Assembly (NCBI GenBank): GCA_001898145.1
Contig: MKSR01000006.1
Coordinates: 164,123 to 228,122, forward strand
DNA from: Dyadobacter sp. 50-39
GTDB taxonomy: Bacteria > Bacteroidota > Bacteroidia > Cytophagales > Spirosomataceae
Direction of reading: 5' to 3'
Length of the DNA stretch: 64,000 nt
Under the pieces are notes generated by a model. The model ran no database searches. It saw only the letters and a list, made by a program, of their open reading frames with translations, and was not told the origin of the DNA. Made by a program: the position numbers and the translations under genes. Within the stretch, counting starts at the first letter, position 1. Every line of letters starts with the position of its first letter. Shown in pieces: positions 33,056 to 42,316 of this stretch.

Positions 33056-33814
33056 ATGGAAGCGAAACTGACACTGGTAGGAGCCGGCCCCGGCGACAGC
33101 GAACTGATCACCCTCAAAGGCATGCGTGCATTGCAAACGGCGGATGTGGTCCTCTATGACGAGTTGGCCAACGCGGCGTTCCTGGACTTTGCTCCGGCCC
33201 ACGCGTTGAAGATGTATGTCGGCAAAAAAGTTGGTAACCCTTCTTTCTCGCAGAACGAGATCAATGGACTGATCGTCCGCCTCGCCCGCAAGCGCGGCCA
33301 TGTGGTAAGGCTTAAAGGCGGCGACCCGTTCGTATTCGGCCGCGGGCATGAGGAGATCGAGTATGCCCGGGATCATGATATCCCCTGTGAAATGGTGCCG
33401 GGTATTTCGAGCAGCATTGCAGTTCCGGCGTCGCTGGGCGTACCGGTAACCCGCCGGGGTGTGAGCGAAAGCTTTTGGGTGATTACAGGCACGACGCAGA
33501 ACGGCGAGCTTTCTGACGACCTGCGCCTGGCAGCGCAGTCGAAAGCGACCGTGATCGTGCTCATGGGTTTGAATAAACTGGAAGAAATTTGCGCACTATA
33601 CAAACACTTCGGACGCGACCATTTGCCTATGGCGGTGATCCAGAACGGCACCCGGCCGGATGAAAAGAGCGTGATGGGACAGGTTTGGGAAATGCCGCGG
33701 CTGGTACGCGAGAGCGGTATCGGCACACCGGCAATCATGGCAATGGGCGAAGTAGTAGCCCTCAGCCCGGCTTACGCATTGGAATACCTGCAGAATATGC
33801 AGATGGCATTTTGA
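33056..33814 (+). CDS. cobA: Uroporphyrinogen-III C-methyltransferase
   Basis: This is a 252-residue SAM-dependent methyltransferase of the SUMT family, making precorrin-2 for siroheme. LTLVGAGPGDSELITLKGMRALQTADVVLYDELAN is the N-terminal signature, VVRLKGGDPFVFGRGHEEIEYA carries the GDPF active-site loop, and PGISSSIAVPASLGVPVTRRG and QNGTRPDEKSV complete the fold. It is a stand-alone transferase without the CysG dehydrogenase half. It opens the plus-strand nitrate operon and supplies the cofactor for NirB, which is divergently transcribed. Confidence 0.95.
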   Translation: MEAKLTLVGAGPGDSELITLKGMRALQTADVVLYDELANAAFLDFAPAHALKMYVGKKVGNPSFSQNEINGLIVRLARKRGHVVRLKGGDPFVFGRGHEEIEYARDHDIPCEMVPGISSSIAVPASLGVPVTRRGVSESFWVITGTTQNGELSDDLRLAAQSKATVIVLMGLNKLEEICALYKHFGRDHLPMAVIQNGTRPDEKSVMGQVWEMPRLVRESGIGTPAIMAMGEVVALSPAYALEYLQNMQMAF

Positions 33815-33851
33815 CCTGCTTAGCTTTCACTCCAACCTAAACATAATCACA

Positions 33852-35210
33852 ATGAGAAAAGCTGTTTACCTCCTTTTGCTGGGAATCACCGCGGCCGGCC
33901 TGCTGGCCCCTGTGCGTACCATGGCGCAGTTCAGCCTTTCGGGCCAGTTACGGACCCGGACGGAGTTGCTTGACGGACAAGGCACGATGCTTTCCAAAGG
34001 CGAAAAGCCTGCCTTCTTCACTTCCCAGCGTACCCGGCTAAATGCAGGTTACAAGGGTTACCGGACACAGTTTTTCGTTGCCGTTCAGGATGTGCGCGTT
34101 TGGGGACAGGATGCTTCCACAAACAACCGCATTACAAATTCATCACTGAACGGACTGATGCTACACGAGGCCTGGGGGGAAATCAGCCTGCTCGACACCA
34201 ATCGGACGAAGCTCGGCAAAGAGTTTGCGCTGAAAATCGGCCGGCAGGAATTGCTCTACGACGACAGCCGGGTGCTCGGCAACCTCGACTGGCTGCAACA
34301 GGCGCGACGCCACGATGCGGCATTGATCAAGTACGGATTCAATGGCTTTACCGCACACCTGGGTGTTGCGTATAACCAAAACCGTGAGCTCAAAACCGGC
34401 ACCCTGTACGATGGTGTGCCCGTGGGTTACCCCGCCGGAACGAACGGGATCGGGACGATGTACAAGTCGCTGCAATTCCTGTATCTGGGCAAAAAACTGA
34501 AACAGGGAAACGCCTCGTTTCTCATTGTGAAGGATGATTTTCAAAAATATGCACTGGATACGGCAGGCGTGAAAAAGCTGGCGGGCGGCGTGCGGAGCCG
34601 TGTGACTTTCGGGCCGTACCTGCAAACCAAAATCGGCAAAAGCTGGACGCTGACCGCCAATGCATTTTACCAGGCCGGTAAAGACAAAGACGGCGCATCG
34701 TTGCGTGCTTATATGTATTCTGTCCGGGGGATGTATGCGATGAACCGGGTATTTTCCATTGGTCCCGGCTTCGACTACACCTCCGGCACAGCTACCGGTT
34801 CGGCCAAGAACCACACATTCGACCCGCTTTACGGCACGCCGCACAAGTTCTGGGGACAAATGGACTATTTCTACGCGGCCAACGGGTTCGGTAAAGGCGG
34901 ACTTTCGGACCTGTACATTAACACGACCATCAAAACATCGGATAAGTTTTCGATCAATACCGACCTGCACCACTTCGCCAGCGCGGCGGCGGTGCGCGTG
35001 GCCGACAACCAGAAGCTTTCATCCGGTTTCGGCGAAGAGCTCGACATTATCGCCAGCTATAACCTCACGAAGAACATCAGCTTCCAGGGCGGCTACTGCA
35101 CTTTCTTCTCTACCAACAGCCTCGCACAGGTAAAAGGCGTGAAGAACCCGCAGAAAGTATCCAACTGGGCCTATCTGATGATCAATATCAAACCTGAATT
35201 TTTGAAATAA
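33852..35210 (+). CDS. Alginate-export-family outer-membrane porin
   Basis: This encodes 452 residues with signal peptide ending VRTMAQ. FSLSGQLRTRTELLDGQG, TQFFVAVQDVRVWGQDAST, MLHEAWGEISL and KIGRQELLYDDSRVLGNLDWLQQARRHDAAL are the usual blocks of the alginate export (AlgE-like) barrel family; the protein ends in K but the penultimate strand (YLMINIKPEFLK) is strand-like. Proteins of this family often lie beside nitrate transport genes in Bacteroidota, probably as a nitrate/nitrite pore in the outer membrane. It is 37 bp after cobA and 39 bp before narK. Confidence 0.85.
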   Translation: MRKAVYLLLLGITAAGLLAPVRTMAQFSLSGQLRTRTELLDGQGTMLSKGEKPAFFTSQRTRLNAGYKGYRTQFFVAVQDVRVWGQDASTNNRITNSSLNGLMLHEAWGEISLLDTNRTKLGKEFALKIGRQELLYDDSRVLGNLDWLQQARRHDAALIKYGFNGFTAHLGVAYNQNRELKTGTLYDGVPVGYPAGTNGIGTMYKSLQFLYLGKKLKQGNASFLIVKDDFQKYALDTAGVKKLAGGVRSRVTFGPYLQTKIGKSWTLTANAFYQAGKDKDGASLRAYMYSVRGMYAMNRVFSIGPGFDYTSGTATGSAKNHTFDPLYGTPHKFWGQMDYFYAANGFGKGGLSDLYINTTIKTSDKFSINTDLHHFASAAAVRVADNQKLSSGFGEELDIIASYNLTKNISFQGGYCTFFSTNSLAQVKGVKNPQKVSNWAYLMINIKPEFLK

Positions 35211-35249
35211 GCTTCTGTCATAACCATCAATTTCAAACCTCTTATTACT

Positions 35250-36560
35250 ATGGAAACGACCAATAAGCCGCTTGAAAAACTCAACATTTTCAGTTTCAAG
35301 GGCGTACAAATGCGTACCTTCCATCTGACCTGGATGGCGTTCTTCCTTTGTTTTTTCGGATGGTTCGGACTGGCCCCATTGATGACGGTCATCAAAACCG
35401 ACCTTGGGCTAACCAAGCCGCAAATCGGCAACATCATCATCGCCTCGGTAGCCGCGACGGTCATCGCCCGCATCGCCATAGGTAAGCTCTGCGACTCATG
35501 GGGACCGCGCAAAACCTACACTGCATTGCTCGGCCTCGGTTCTATTCCGGTGATGACAGTAGGCCTGGTTGATTCCTACGAAGGCTTTTTGCTCTTCCGT
35601 CTCGCCATCGGCGTCATCGGCGCATCGTTTGTGGTGACTCAGTACCATACTTCGGTGATGTTCGACAAAAAGATCGTCGGAACGGCCAACGCGGTGGCCG
35701 GCGGCTGGGGTAACCTGGGCGGCGGTATCACCAATATGGCGATGCCATTGATCTTCGCGGCATTCGTAGGCGCGGGTTATCTGCCTGAATCGGCCTGGCG
35801 GATTGCCATGGTAATCCCGGGCGCTGCATTGCTCATCTTCGCTTTCGTATACTTTTTCTTCACCAAGGACACCCCGGCAGGCAACTTCGAGGACCTGGCC
35901 ATTACCAACCCGAAAGCAGTCAAAGCGAAAGGCACATTGGGCATTGCAATGCGTGATCCGCGTACCTGGGCATTGTTCCTCGCTTATGGAGCGTGTTTTG
36001 GAATAGAAATCACTTTTGACAATGTAGCAGCATTGTATTTCTTTGAAAACTTCGACACCTCACTCGCAACGGCAGGTATTCTGGCTGGTACATTCGGGTT
36101 TATGAACATTTTCGCCCGTGCCGTGGGTGGCATCGTCGCCGACAAGGTGGGTAACAAGTGGGGTATGCTGGGCAAGGGACGATTGCTGGCGCTTCTGCTC
36201 GTGCTGGAAGGGATCGGCATCGCATTGTTTGCACAGAGCGGCAGCATAGTGGGCGCGGTGATCACGATGCTTTGCTTCGCCATGTTTTTGAAAATGGCCA
36301 ATGGCGCTACCTATGCGATCGTGCCCTTCATCAACCAGAAGGCCATCGGCTCCGTAAGCGGGATCGTAGGTGCAGGCGGTAATGTGGGCGCGGTACTTGC
36401 AGGTTTCCTTTTCAAATCCACGACCATTAGCTACTCGCAGGCATTTATGTATATCGGGGTTGCGATAGCCTGTGTGGCTGCTGTTGTAGCTTTAATCAAC
36501 TTTGAAAAAACGCAAGCTATTACCGCGGAAACCGGTCAATTGGAGCCGGTGGAGGCCTAG
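35250..36560 (+). CDS. narK: MFS nitrate/nitrite transporter
   Basis: This is a 436-residue protein with twelve predicted helices in the nitrate/nitrite porter family. FFLCFFGWFGLAPLMTVIKTDLGLTKPQIG and ARIAIGKLCDSWGPRKTYTALLGLG (MFS loop 2-3) and AVAGGWGNLGGGITNMAMPLI (the first nitrate signature, GGWGNLGGG) and VGAGGNVGAVLAGF (the second) are all visible. It carries nitrate in and/or nitrite out across the inner membrane. It sits in the run cobA-porin-narK-nitrate reductase. Confidence 0.95.
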   Translation: METTNKPLEKLNIFSFKGVQMRTFHLTWMAFFLCFFGWFGLAPLMTVIKTDLGLTKPQIGNIIIASVAATVIARIAIGKLCDSWGPRKTYTALLGLGSIPVMTVGLVDSYEGFLLFRLAIGVIGASFVVTQYHTSVMFDKKIVGTANAVAGGWGNLGGGITNMAMPLIFAAFVGAGYLPESAWRIAMVIPGAALLIFAFVYFFFTKDTPAGNFEDLAITNPKAVKAKGTLGIAMRDPRTWALFLAYGACFGIEITFDNVAALYFFENFDTSLATAGILAGTFGFMNIFARAVGGIVADKVGNKWGMLGKGRLLALLLVLEGIGIALFAQSGSIVGAVITMLCFAMFLKMANGATYAIVPFINQKAIGSVSGIVGAGGNVGAVLAGFLFKSTTISYSQAFMYIGVAIACVAAVVALINFEKTQAITAETGQLEPVEA

Positions 36561-36584
36561 TAGTTTAGTCCGGGCTCTCCGCCC

Positions 36585-36604
36585 CCGTCGACTAAAGTCA
36601 ACGG
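36585..36604. repeat. REP-like palindrome, variant copy
   Basis: CCGTCGACTAAAGTCAACGG has arms CCGTCGACT / AGTCAACGG with one mismatch. It belongs to the same family as the elements in the nirB-nirD spacer. Confidence 0.7.
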
Positions 36605-36644
36605 TAATAGATTAAATCGGTGGATTTCGATAATTGAACGTCGG

Positions 36645-36664
36645 CCGTTGACTGAAATCAACGG
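36645..36664. repeat. REP-like palindrome, variant copy
   Basis: CCGTTGACTGAAATCAACGG, 60 bp after the previous element, has arms CCGTTGA / TCAACGG. The two lie between narK and the nitrate reductase gene in a 220-bp spacer that otherwise holds only the tandem repeat below. Confidence 0.7.
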
Positions 36665-36724
36665 GAATCGATATAAAGAAGTATAAGCCAAAAAGAAAGA
36701 ATGAGATCAATAACAGGCCAAACT

Positions 36725-36772
36725 ATTCAATCATTCACTCATTCACTCATTCAATCATTCACTCATTCACTC
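36725..36772 (+). repeat. 8-bp tandem repeat abutting the nitrate reductase start
   Basis: Six 8-bp units follow each other: ATTCAATC, ATTCACTC, ATTCACTC, and the same three again, so there is also a perfect 24-bp tandem duplication. ATTAAAAA then leads directly into the ATG at 36781. This places a slippage-prone tract in the ribosome entry region. Confidence 0.9.
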
Positions 36773-36780
36773 ATTAAAAA

Positions 36781-39700
36781 ATGAAACCAGCCCCCAATTC
36801 CTACAAATCGACCTGCTGTTACTGCGGCGTAGGCTGCGGGGTCGTGGTGACAAAAGAAAGTAATGGCCAGCTCAGCCTCGAAGGGGACAAGGACCATCCT
36901 TCGAATAAAGGAATGCTGTGCTCCAAAGGCATGAACCTGCATTACACGGTGATGGACCAGTCGGACAGGCTGCTCTACCCGCAGGTACGCCTGAACCGCT
37001 CCATGCCTTTGCAGCGGGCGACGTGGGACGAGGCATTGGAACGCACAGCCGCCGTTTTTAAAACATTGATCAAAAAATTCGGGCCCGATTCAGTCGCATT
37101 TTACGTTTCCGGCCAATGCCTTACGGAGGAATATTACCTGGTAAACAAGCTGATCAAAGGTTTCATCGGGTCCAACAATATCGACACCAACTCGCGCCTG
37201 TGCATGAGCTCGGCGGTGGTGGGTTACAAGTTGTCACTGGGCGAGGATAGCGTTCCCGTTTGCTACGACGACATCGAAGCGGCCGATGTCATGTACGTAA
37301 CGGGCGCTAACCCGGCCTGGTGCCATCCCATTATCTGGCGGCGCGTGGAAGCGCACAAAACGGCTAACCCGGGCACGAAGATCATCTGCGTGGACCCGCG
37401 TGTGACCGATACCGCCCGCTCGGCCGACCTGCATTTGCAGATCCGCCCGGGCACCGACATTGTCCTCAATAACGCGATCGGCCGTTTGCTGATCGAAAAC
37501 GATTATCTCGATGAGCGGTTTATTGCTGACCATACCGATGGTTTCGAATTATTCCGGCTACAAGTAATGCAGCGCACTTTGGCGGAAGCGGCCGACATTT
37601 GCGGTATCCCTTCCGCCGATATTGCCTTAGCAGCCGAGTGGATCGGTCGTTCCAAAGGGTTTCTCTCCTTTTGGACAATGGGTTTGAACCAGTCGGTAAT
37701 CGGGGTCAACAAAAACCTCTCGCTCATCAACCTGCATTTAATTACCGGCAAAATCGGCAAACCCGGCAACGGGCCGTTCTCGCTCACCGGCCAGCCGAAT
37801 GCCATGGGCGGTCGTGAAACGGGGGGCCTTGCCAACATTCTTCCGGGCCACCGCGAGGTGGTCAATGCTGCGCATCGGGAGGAAATAGAGCAATTCTGGA
37901 AGACGCCGGTCCATATTGCCGACAAACCCGGCCTCACTGCCACCGAAATGTTCGAAGCGCTTGCCGACGACAGGCTGAAAGCGATCTGGATCATCAATAC
38001 CAATCCATTGGTGAGCATGCCCGACATGAATGCCGTGGAAAGCGCCCTGAAAAAATCGCGATTTGTAGTGGTACAGGACGTTTCCAGCCGCGCCGATACT
38101 GTCCATTTCGCCGACGTGGTGCTACCAGCCGCCGCGTGGCTCGAAAAAGACGGCAGCATGACGAACGCCGAGCGCCGCATTACTTACCTCCCGAAGGTAC
38201 TCGACGCGCCCGGAGAGGCGCTGCCCGATTCTGAAATCCTCTGGCGTTTCGCCCAGAAAATGGGCTTTGAAAAGGCATTCGATTATAACACGACTTCCGA
38301 GGTTTATGAGGAATATGTGAAGCTGACCAAAGGAACGAGCATCGACGTGACCGGCGTCAGCCACAAGTTACTGAAAGAGAAACGCAGCGTGCAATGGCCG
38401 TTATCGTCACTCGATGCGGAGCGCTCCGCGGACGTCCGCCAGCCCGGTACCAAACGTCTTTTTACAGACCACCAGTTTTACACTAAAAACAAAAGAGCAC
38501 AAATACACGCGGTACCCGACGAAAATACTTCTGAGCCAACCGACAATCAATTCCCGTTGGTTTTAACCAACGGCAGGATCCGTGACCAGTGGCACACGAT
38601 GACAAAAACGGGGCGCGTGGCGAAGCTGAACAAACATATCCCACAGCCATTCCTGCAAATCCATCCGGACGACGCACGTGAGCGGGGCATTACCGAAGGC
38701 AGCCTCGTGACTGTAAGCGGGCGCCGTGGTGAAGTGCGCGTAAAGGCGCAGGTTACCACCGACGTGCGCAGGGGCCTCTGCTTCCTCCCTATGCATTGGG
38801 GTAAAATACTGGGAAGCAACCTGGTCCGCGCCAATAACCTGACCAGTTCACTGGTTGACCCGAAATCCAAGGAGCCGGATTTCAAGTTCTCCGCTGTGCA
38901 GGTTGCATTATACGAAAAGCCATTTGAAAAAATCATCATTATCGGCGCCGGATCAGCCGGACTGGGCTTTATCAATACCTATCGCCAGCTGAATGCGGAC
39001 GACGAGATCCATGTTTTTTCCAAAGAGATTTATCCTTTTTATAACCGGGTGATGCTGCCCGACTACATCAGCGGCTCGCAAACCTGGGAGCAGCTGGTGA
39101 AGTTACGCGAGGACCAGTTTGCCGAAAACCGCATTACCGTACATAAAGGCGTAAGCATTGTGCATATCGACCGGAAACATAAAACCGTGATCGACAGCAG
39201 CGGCGCAGAGCACCATTACGACAAACTGATCCTTGGCATGGGCAGCAAGGCATTTATGCCGAAGGGCGTGCCCGACCTCCCCGGCATTTTCAATATGCGT
39301 TCCCGCCTCGACGCAGATTCGCTTCTACCGTTTTTGAAACAGCCGGATCCGCACGCGGTGATCGTCGGCGGTGGTATCCTGGGCCTGGAACTGGCGGCTT
39401 CATTCCGGGAAATGAATGTAAAAGTGACCGTGATCCAGCGCAGCGGCCGCTTTATGGAGCGCCAGCTCGACCCACTGGCCAGCGAGTTACTCTACCAGGA
39501 ACTGCTCGACCGTGGAATAGAATGTTATTTCAATGATGAGGTGGCTACCTTCTCGGGTTCGGATACCGTAGAGGGGATCAGGCTGAAATCGGGGCGGAAG
39601 ATCCCTTGCCAGGTGGTTGTACTGGCGATCGGAACCGTCCCGACCATCGACCTCGCCCAGCAAGCCGGGCTGGAATGCAAGCGCGGCGTGGTGGTGAACG

Positions 39701-40323
39701 ATTATATGCAAACTTCCGACCCGGACATTTATTCGGCAGGTGAAATCGCCGAATGGAACGGCCAGATGTGGGGTATCACCCTCGCCGCCGAGCAGCAGGC
39801 CGAAGTGATCGCCAACTACCTGGCCGGCGACATTTCGCAGCCTTACAGAGGGAGCACTTCGATGAACATCCTGAAAATGGATGGATTGCACCTTTGCAGC
39901 ATCGGTATGACAGACGCGCCCGCCAACGACCCGGCCTACGAGCAGATCGTATTTATCGATAAATCAAAGCGTTACTACAAAAAATGCATCGTCCACCGCG
40001 ACAGGCTCGTGGGCGCCATCCTGATCGGCGACAAAAACGAATTCCTAGAATTCCGCGACCTGATCGCCGGTGGCGTGGAGCTTTCCGAGAAACGTTTGCA
40101 GCTGCTGCGGGCCAGTCAGAAAGCGGAGCCGATGATGGGCAAGCTGGTATGTTCCTGCAACAATGTAGGACAAGGTAACCTGGAAAAGGCGATTGCCGGT
40201 GGCTGCGGCGATTTCCAGAAACTTTGCCAGACCACAGGCGCCGGAACGGGATGCGGCTCATGCCGGCCCGAGGTGAGGTCGATCCTGGAAAAAGCATTGG
40301 AGGTAAATCTGGTAACGAATTGA
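36781..40323 (+). CDS. Assimilatory nitrate reductase fused to FAD/NADH module
   Basis: This is a 1180-residue protein, far longer than NasA/NasC (about 700-900). Residues 1-700 are the molybdopterin enzyme: [4Fe-4S] cluster CCYCGVGCGVVV ... GMLCSKGMNLHY, then LINLHLITGKIGKPGNGPFSLTGQPNAMGGRETGG and a C-terminal molydopterin dinucleotide domain (FPLVLTNGRIRDQWHTMTKTG). From residue about 715 a NirB-like FAD/NAD(P)H domain begins (KIIIIGAGSAGLGFINTYRQL; VIVGGGILGLELAASFREM). At about 1120-1175 a BFD-like [2Fe-2S] domain (LVCSCNNVGQGN ... TGAGTGCGSCRPEV) closes the chain. It could pass electrons from NADH to nitrate within one chain, joining the roles that Bacillus splits between NasB and NasC. 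Confidence 0.93.
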   Translation: MKPAPNSYKSTCCYCGVGCGVVVTKESNGQLSLEGDKDHPSNKGMLCSKGMNLHYTVMDQSDRLLYPQVRLNRSMPLQRATWDEALERTAAVFKTLIKKFGPDSVAFYVSGQCLTEEYYLVNKLIKGFIGSNNIDTNSRLCMSSAVVGYKLSLGEDSVPVCYDDIEAADVMYVTGANPAWCHPIIWRRVEAHKTANPGTKIICVDPRVTDTARSADLHLQIRPGTDIVLNNAIGRLLIENDYLDERFIADHTDGFELFRLQVMQRTLAEAADICGIPSADIALAAEWIGRSKGFLSFWTMGLNQSVIGVNKNLSLINLHLITGKIGKPGNGPFSLTGQPNAMGGRETGGLANILPGHREVVNAAHREEIEQFWKTPVHIADKPGLTATEMFEALADDRLKAIWIINTNPLVSMPDMNAVESALKKSRFVVVQDVSSRADTVHFADVVLPAAAWLEKDGSMTNAERRITYLPKVLDAPGEALPDSEILWRFAQKMGFEKAFDYNTTSEVYEEYVKLTKGTSIDVTGVSHKLLKEKRSVQWPLSSLDAERSADVRQPGTKRLFTDHQFYTKNKRAQIHAVPDENTSEPTDNQFPLVLTNGRIRDQWHTMTKTGRVAKLNKHIPQPFLQIHPDDARERGITEGSLVTVSGRRGEVRVKAQVTTDVRRGLCFLPMHWGKILGSNLVRANNLTSSLVDPKSKEPDFKFSAVQVALYEKPFEKIIIIGAGSAGLGFINTYRQLNADDEIHVFSKEIYPFYNRVMLPDYISGSQTWEQLVKLREDQFAENRITVHKGVSIVHIDRKHKTVIDSSGAEHHYDKLILGMGSKAFMPKGVPDLPGIFNMRSRLDADSLLPFLKQPDPHAVIVGGGILGLELAASFREMNVKVTVIQRSGRFMERQLDPLASELLYQELLDRGIECYFNDEVATFSGSDTVEGIRLKSGRKIPCQVVVLAIGTVPTIDLAQQAGLECKRGVVVNDYMQTSDPDIYSAGEIAEWNGQMWGITLAAEQQAEVIANYLAGDISQPYRGSTSMNILKMDGLHLCSIGMTDAPANDPAYEQIVFIDKSKRYYKKCIVHRDRLVGAILIGDKNEFLEFRDLIAGGVELSEKRLQLLRASQKAEPMMGKLVCSCNNVGQGNLEKAIAGGCGDFQKLCQTTGAGTGCGSCRPEVRSILEKALEVNLVTN

Positions 40324-40343
40324 GCAAAATACCGTAACGTACC

Positions 40344-41816
40344 ATGCGCGACTATTATCACATCAAAATCAACCTGCCGGGCGGGATTGCTTCGCCGGGA
40401 TACCTGAAAGACCTTCTTTCGGCGGCGTGGAATGCCAATGTCCGCAAGGTGAGGTTCGGATCGCGGCAGCAGCTGCTGATGACCGTGCATTACGAGGATA
40501 TGCGGTTTTTGGAAAGCGATTTCAAAAAGCTCGGCATTTTATACGAAGTCAACACCGACAGGCGGCCTAATATCGTCAGTTCTTACTGTGGCGAAGAGGT
40601 GTTCCGGACCGGGCAATGGCTTAATGCGAGCGAATACCATTCGGTACTCGACAGTTTTGATTTCGAACCCGGCCTGAAAGTCAATATCTCCGATTCCAAT
40701 CAGAGTTTCACGCCTTTTTTCACCGGAAACCTTAACTTTATTTCCTCCCCGGAGCCTCATTTCTGGTACCTGTATGTACGTTTGAAGCAAACCAACACGG
40801 TTTTCAGATGGGACCGGCTCGTTTATACCAATGAGATTGGGCGCTTGTCGAAAGTGGTGGAGGAATGCATGCTGGATGAGGGCTTCAATGAAGAAAGTGC
40901 TTTAAAGGCAGCGGTAAACGAGCGCATCCGCTATGTTTTCCTGCCGTCGGCCCAGGAGCTCGAACTGCCCTCCTTTTCCCTGCCCTACTACGAAGGTTTC
41001 AACCGGTACGAGTCGCGTACATGGCTGGGGCTCTACCGCCGCGATGAGGAATTTACCATTGATTTCCTGCTGGACGTATGCGCATTATGCCTCCATACGC
41101 GTGTGGGCGAAATCTGCGCTACACCATGGAAGTCGCTGGTGATCAAAGGGATAGAAGATCAGTACCGCGAGGCTTGGAGCAACATTCTGGGTAAACACAA
41201 TATCAACGTACGCCATGCCGCCAACGAACTGGCCTGGCAAACCGAAGACCATAATGGCGACGGTGCGGAGCTAAAAAACGACCTGATCCGGCATTTTTCA
41301 AAAAACGACACCCGTACTTTCGGACTTTGCTTCGGCATCCAGACCCGCCCGAAATCGGAGGTGTTCGGCTCGGTGCTTATCCGGAAACGCCCGCTGCTGA
41401 AAATCGGACAGCTGCCATTATTCAGCGTCTATGACCTTTACTACACCGAGAGTTTCAACCCTAACAGCCGCGCCCTGGTGCCTTTTGAAAAGGGTTTATT
41501 CAAAATACATTTGCCTGCGCAGCTGGAACGTCTTTGCAGGCGGTTTAACAATCAGCGATCGAGGGATACTCTGAAAACTATGCTGTCTGAACCCGACGAA
41601 GCCAAAACGGCCGTCAGACCGGTGAAGACGGCGCACCAATGCCCCGATTGCCTGACCATTTATGATCCCGAGTTTGGCGACATCCTCGGCGATATCCCCT
41701 CCGGGACCGCCTTCGAAGACCTTCCGGCTTCTTACTGCTGCCCTACCTGCGACAGCCCGAAAACCGGTTTCACGGCCGTGGAACTAGCCCGCTATGCTCA
41801 ACCCGAACCAGCCTGA
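40344..41816 (+). CDS. Rubredoxin-tailed nitrite/sulfite-reductase-like protein
   Basis: This encodes 490 residues, 20 bp behind the nitrate reductase. The N-terminal part (HIKINLPGGIASPGYLKDLLSAAW; VRKVRFGSRQQLLMTVHYEDM) resembles the ferredoxin-like half-domain of nitrite/sulfite reductases, but the siroheme C-x5-C / C-x3-C pairs are not seen in the middle portion. The C-terminus from about residue 430 is a rubredoxin: HQCPDCLTIYDPEFGDILG ... YCCPTCDSPKTGF with both CxxC knuckles. It may be an electron-transfer partner of the nitrate or nitrite reductase. A catalytic function is not supported. Confidence is high for the rubredoxin end, moderate for the rest. Confidence 0.75.
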   Translation: MRDYYHIKINLPGGIASPGYLKDLLSAAWNANVRKVRFGSRQQLLMTVHYEDMRFLESDFKKLGILYEVNTDRRPNIVSSYCGEEVFRTGQWLNASEYHSVLDSFDFEPGLKVNISDSNQSFTPFFTGNLNFISSPEPHFWYLYVRLKQTNTVFRWDRLVYTNEIGRLSKVVEECMLDEGFNEESALKAAVNERIRYVFLPSAQELELPSFSLPYYEGFNRYESRTWLGLYRRDEEFTIDFLLDVCALCLHTRVGEICATPWKSLVIKGIEDQYREAWSNILGKHNINVRHAANELAWQTEDHNGDGAELKNDLIRHFSKNDTRTFGLCFGIQTRPKSEVFGSVLIRKRPLLKIGQLPLFSVYDLYYTESFNPNSRALVPFEKGLFKIHLPAQLERLCRRFNNQRSRDTLKTMLSEPDEAKTAVRPVKTAHQCPDCLTIYDPEFGDILGDIPSGTAFEDLPASYCCPTCDSPKTGFTAVELARYAQPEPA

Positions 41817-41818
41817 CC

Positions 41819-42298
41819 ATGACAACCATACCTGCCATCGAAACCCGTTTCTTCGCATTTGAAAGCGATTTTGTAGATAGCCTGCGCTGCATTCCGATGA
41901 TCGTGCGGTATAAGCTCGACACCTGCCGCGTGAAGTTGCAACTGGCCGATTGGGCCAAATTCAATTACCAGGAAAAGGACCAGCTCGCCGAACTGCCCTG
42001 CCATTCACCGGAGGAGGTGGCGGCGTATGCCGGCTTTGTAAATGGCCTGGTGTGGCATTACACCCAAACAGTACCCGGTCTGCTCAAAAACCTGGATCCC
42101 GCGTGGGTACAAATGCATGTGCCCGCAGAAGTACACGAGAAGGCGCACGAGTGGAATTGCCCGGTCATTTCTGCCAGCCAGTGGATACGGCTCGACGTAC
42201 TCGAACGATTCGCTTTAGTAAAGCTCAGCCGCTCCGGGCATGAAGGAAGGAATTTCCCCCGGGCCATGGCGGAGTTCGGGTTGGCAACGGCCTGCTAG
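41819..42298 (+). CDS. Nitrate reductase associated protein
   Basis: This is a 159-residue protein with ATG two bases after the preceding stop. ETRFFAFESDFVDSLRCIPMIVRYKLDTCRVKLQLADWAKF is the conserved start of the nitrate-reductase-associated family first noted in cyanobacterial nitrate clusters. The family has no known biochemical role and may help maturation or regulation of nitrate reductase. It is the last gene of the plus-strand nitrate run. Confidence 0.85.
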   Translation: MTTIPAIETRFFAFESDFVDSLRCIPMIVRYKLDTCRVKLQLADWAKFNYQEKDQLAELPCHSPEEVAAYAGFVNGLVWHYTQTVPGLLKNLDPAWVQMHVPAEVHEKAHEWNCPVISASQWIRLDVLERFALVKLSRSGHEGRNFPRAMAEFGLATAC

Positions 42299-42316
42299 GC
42301 GGGCATCGGATACCGC

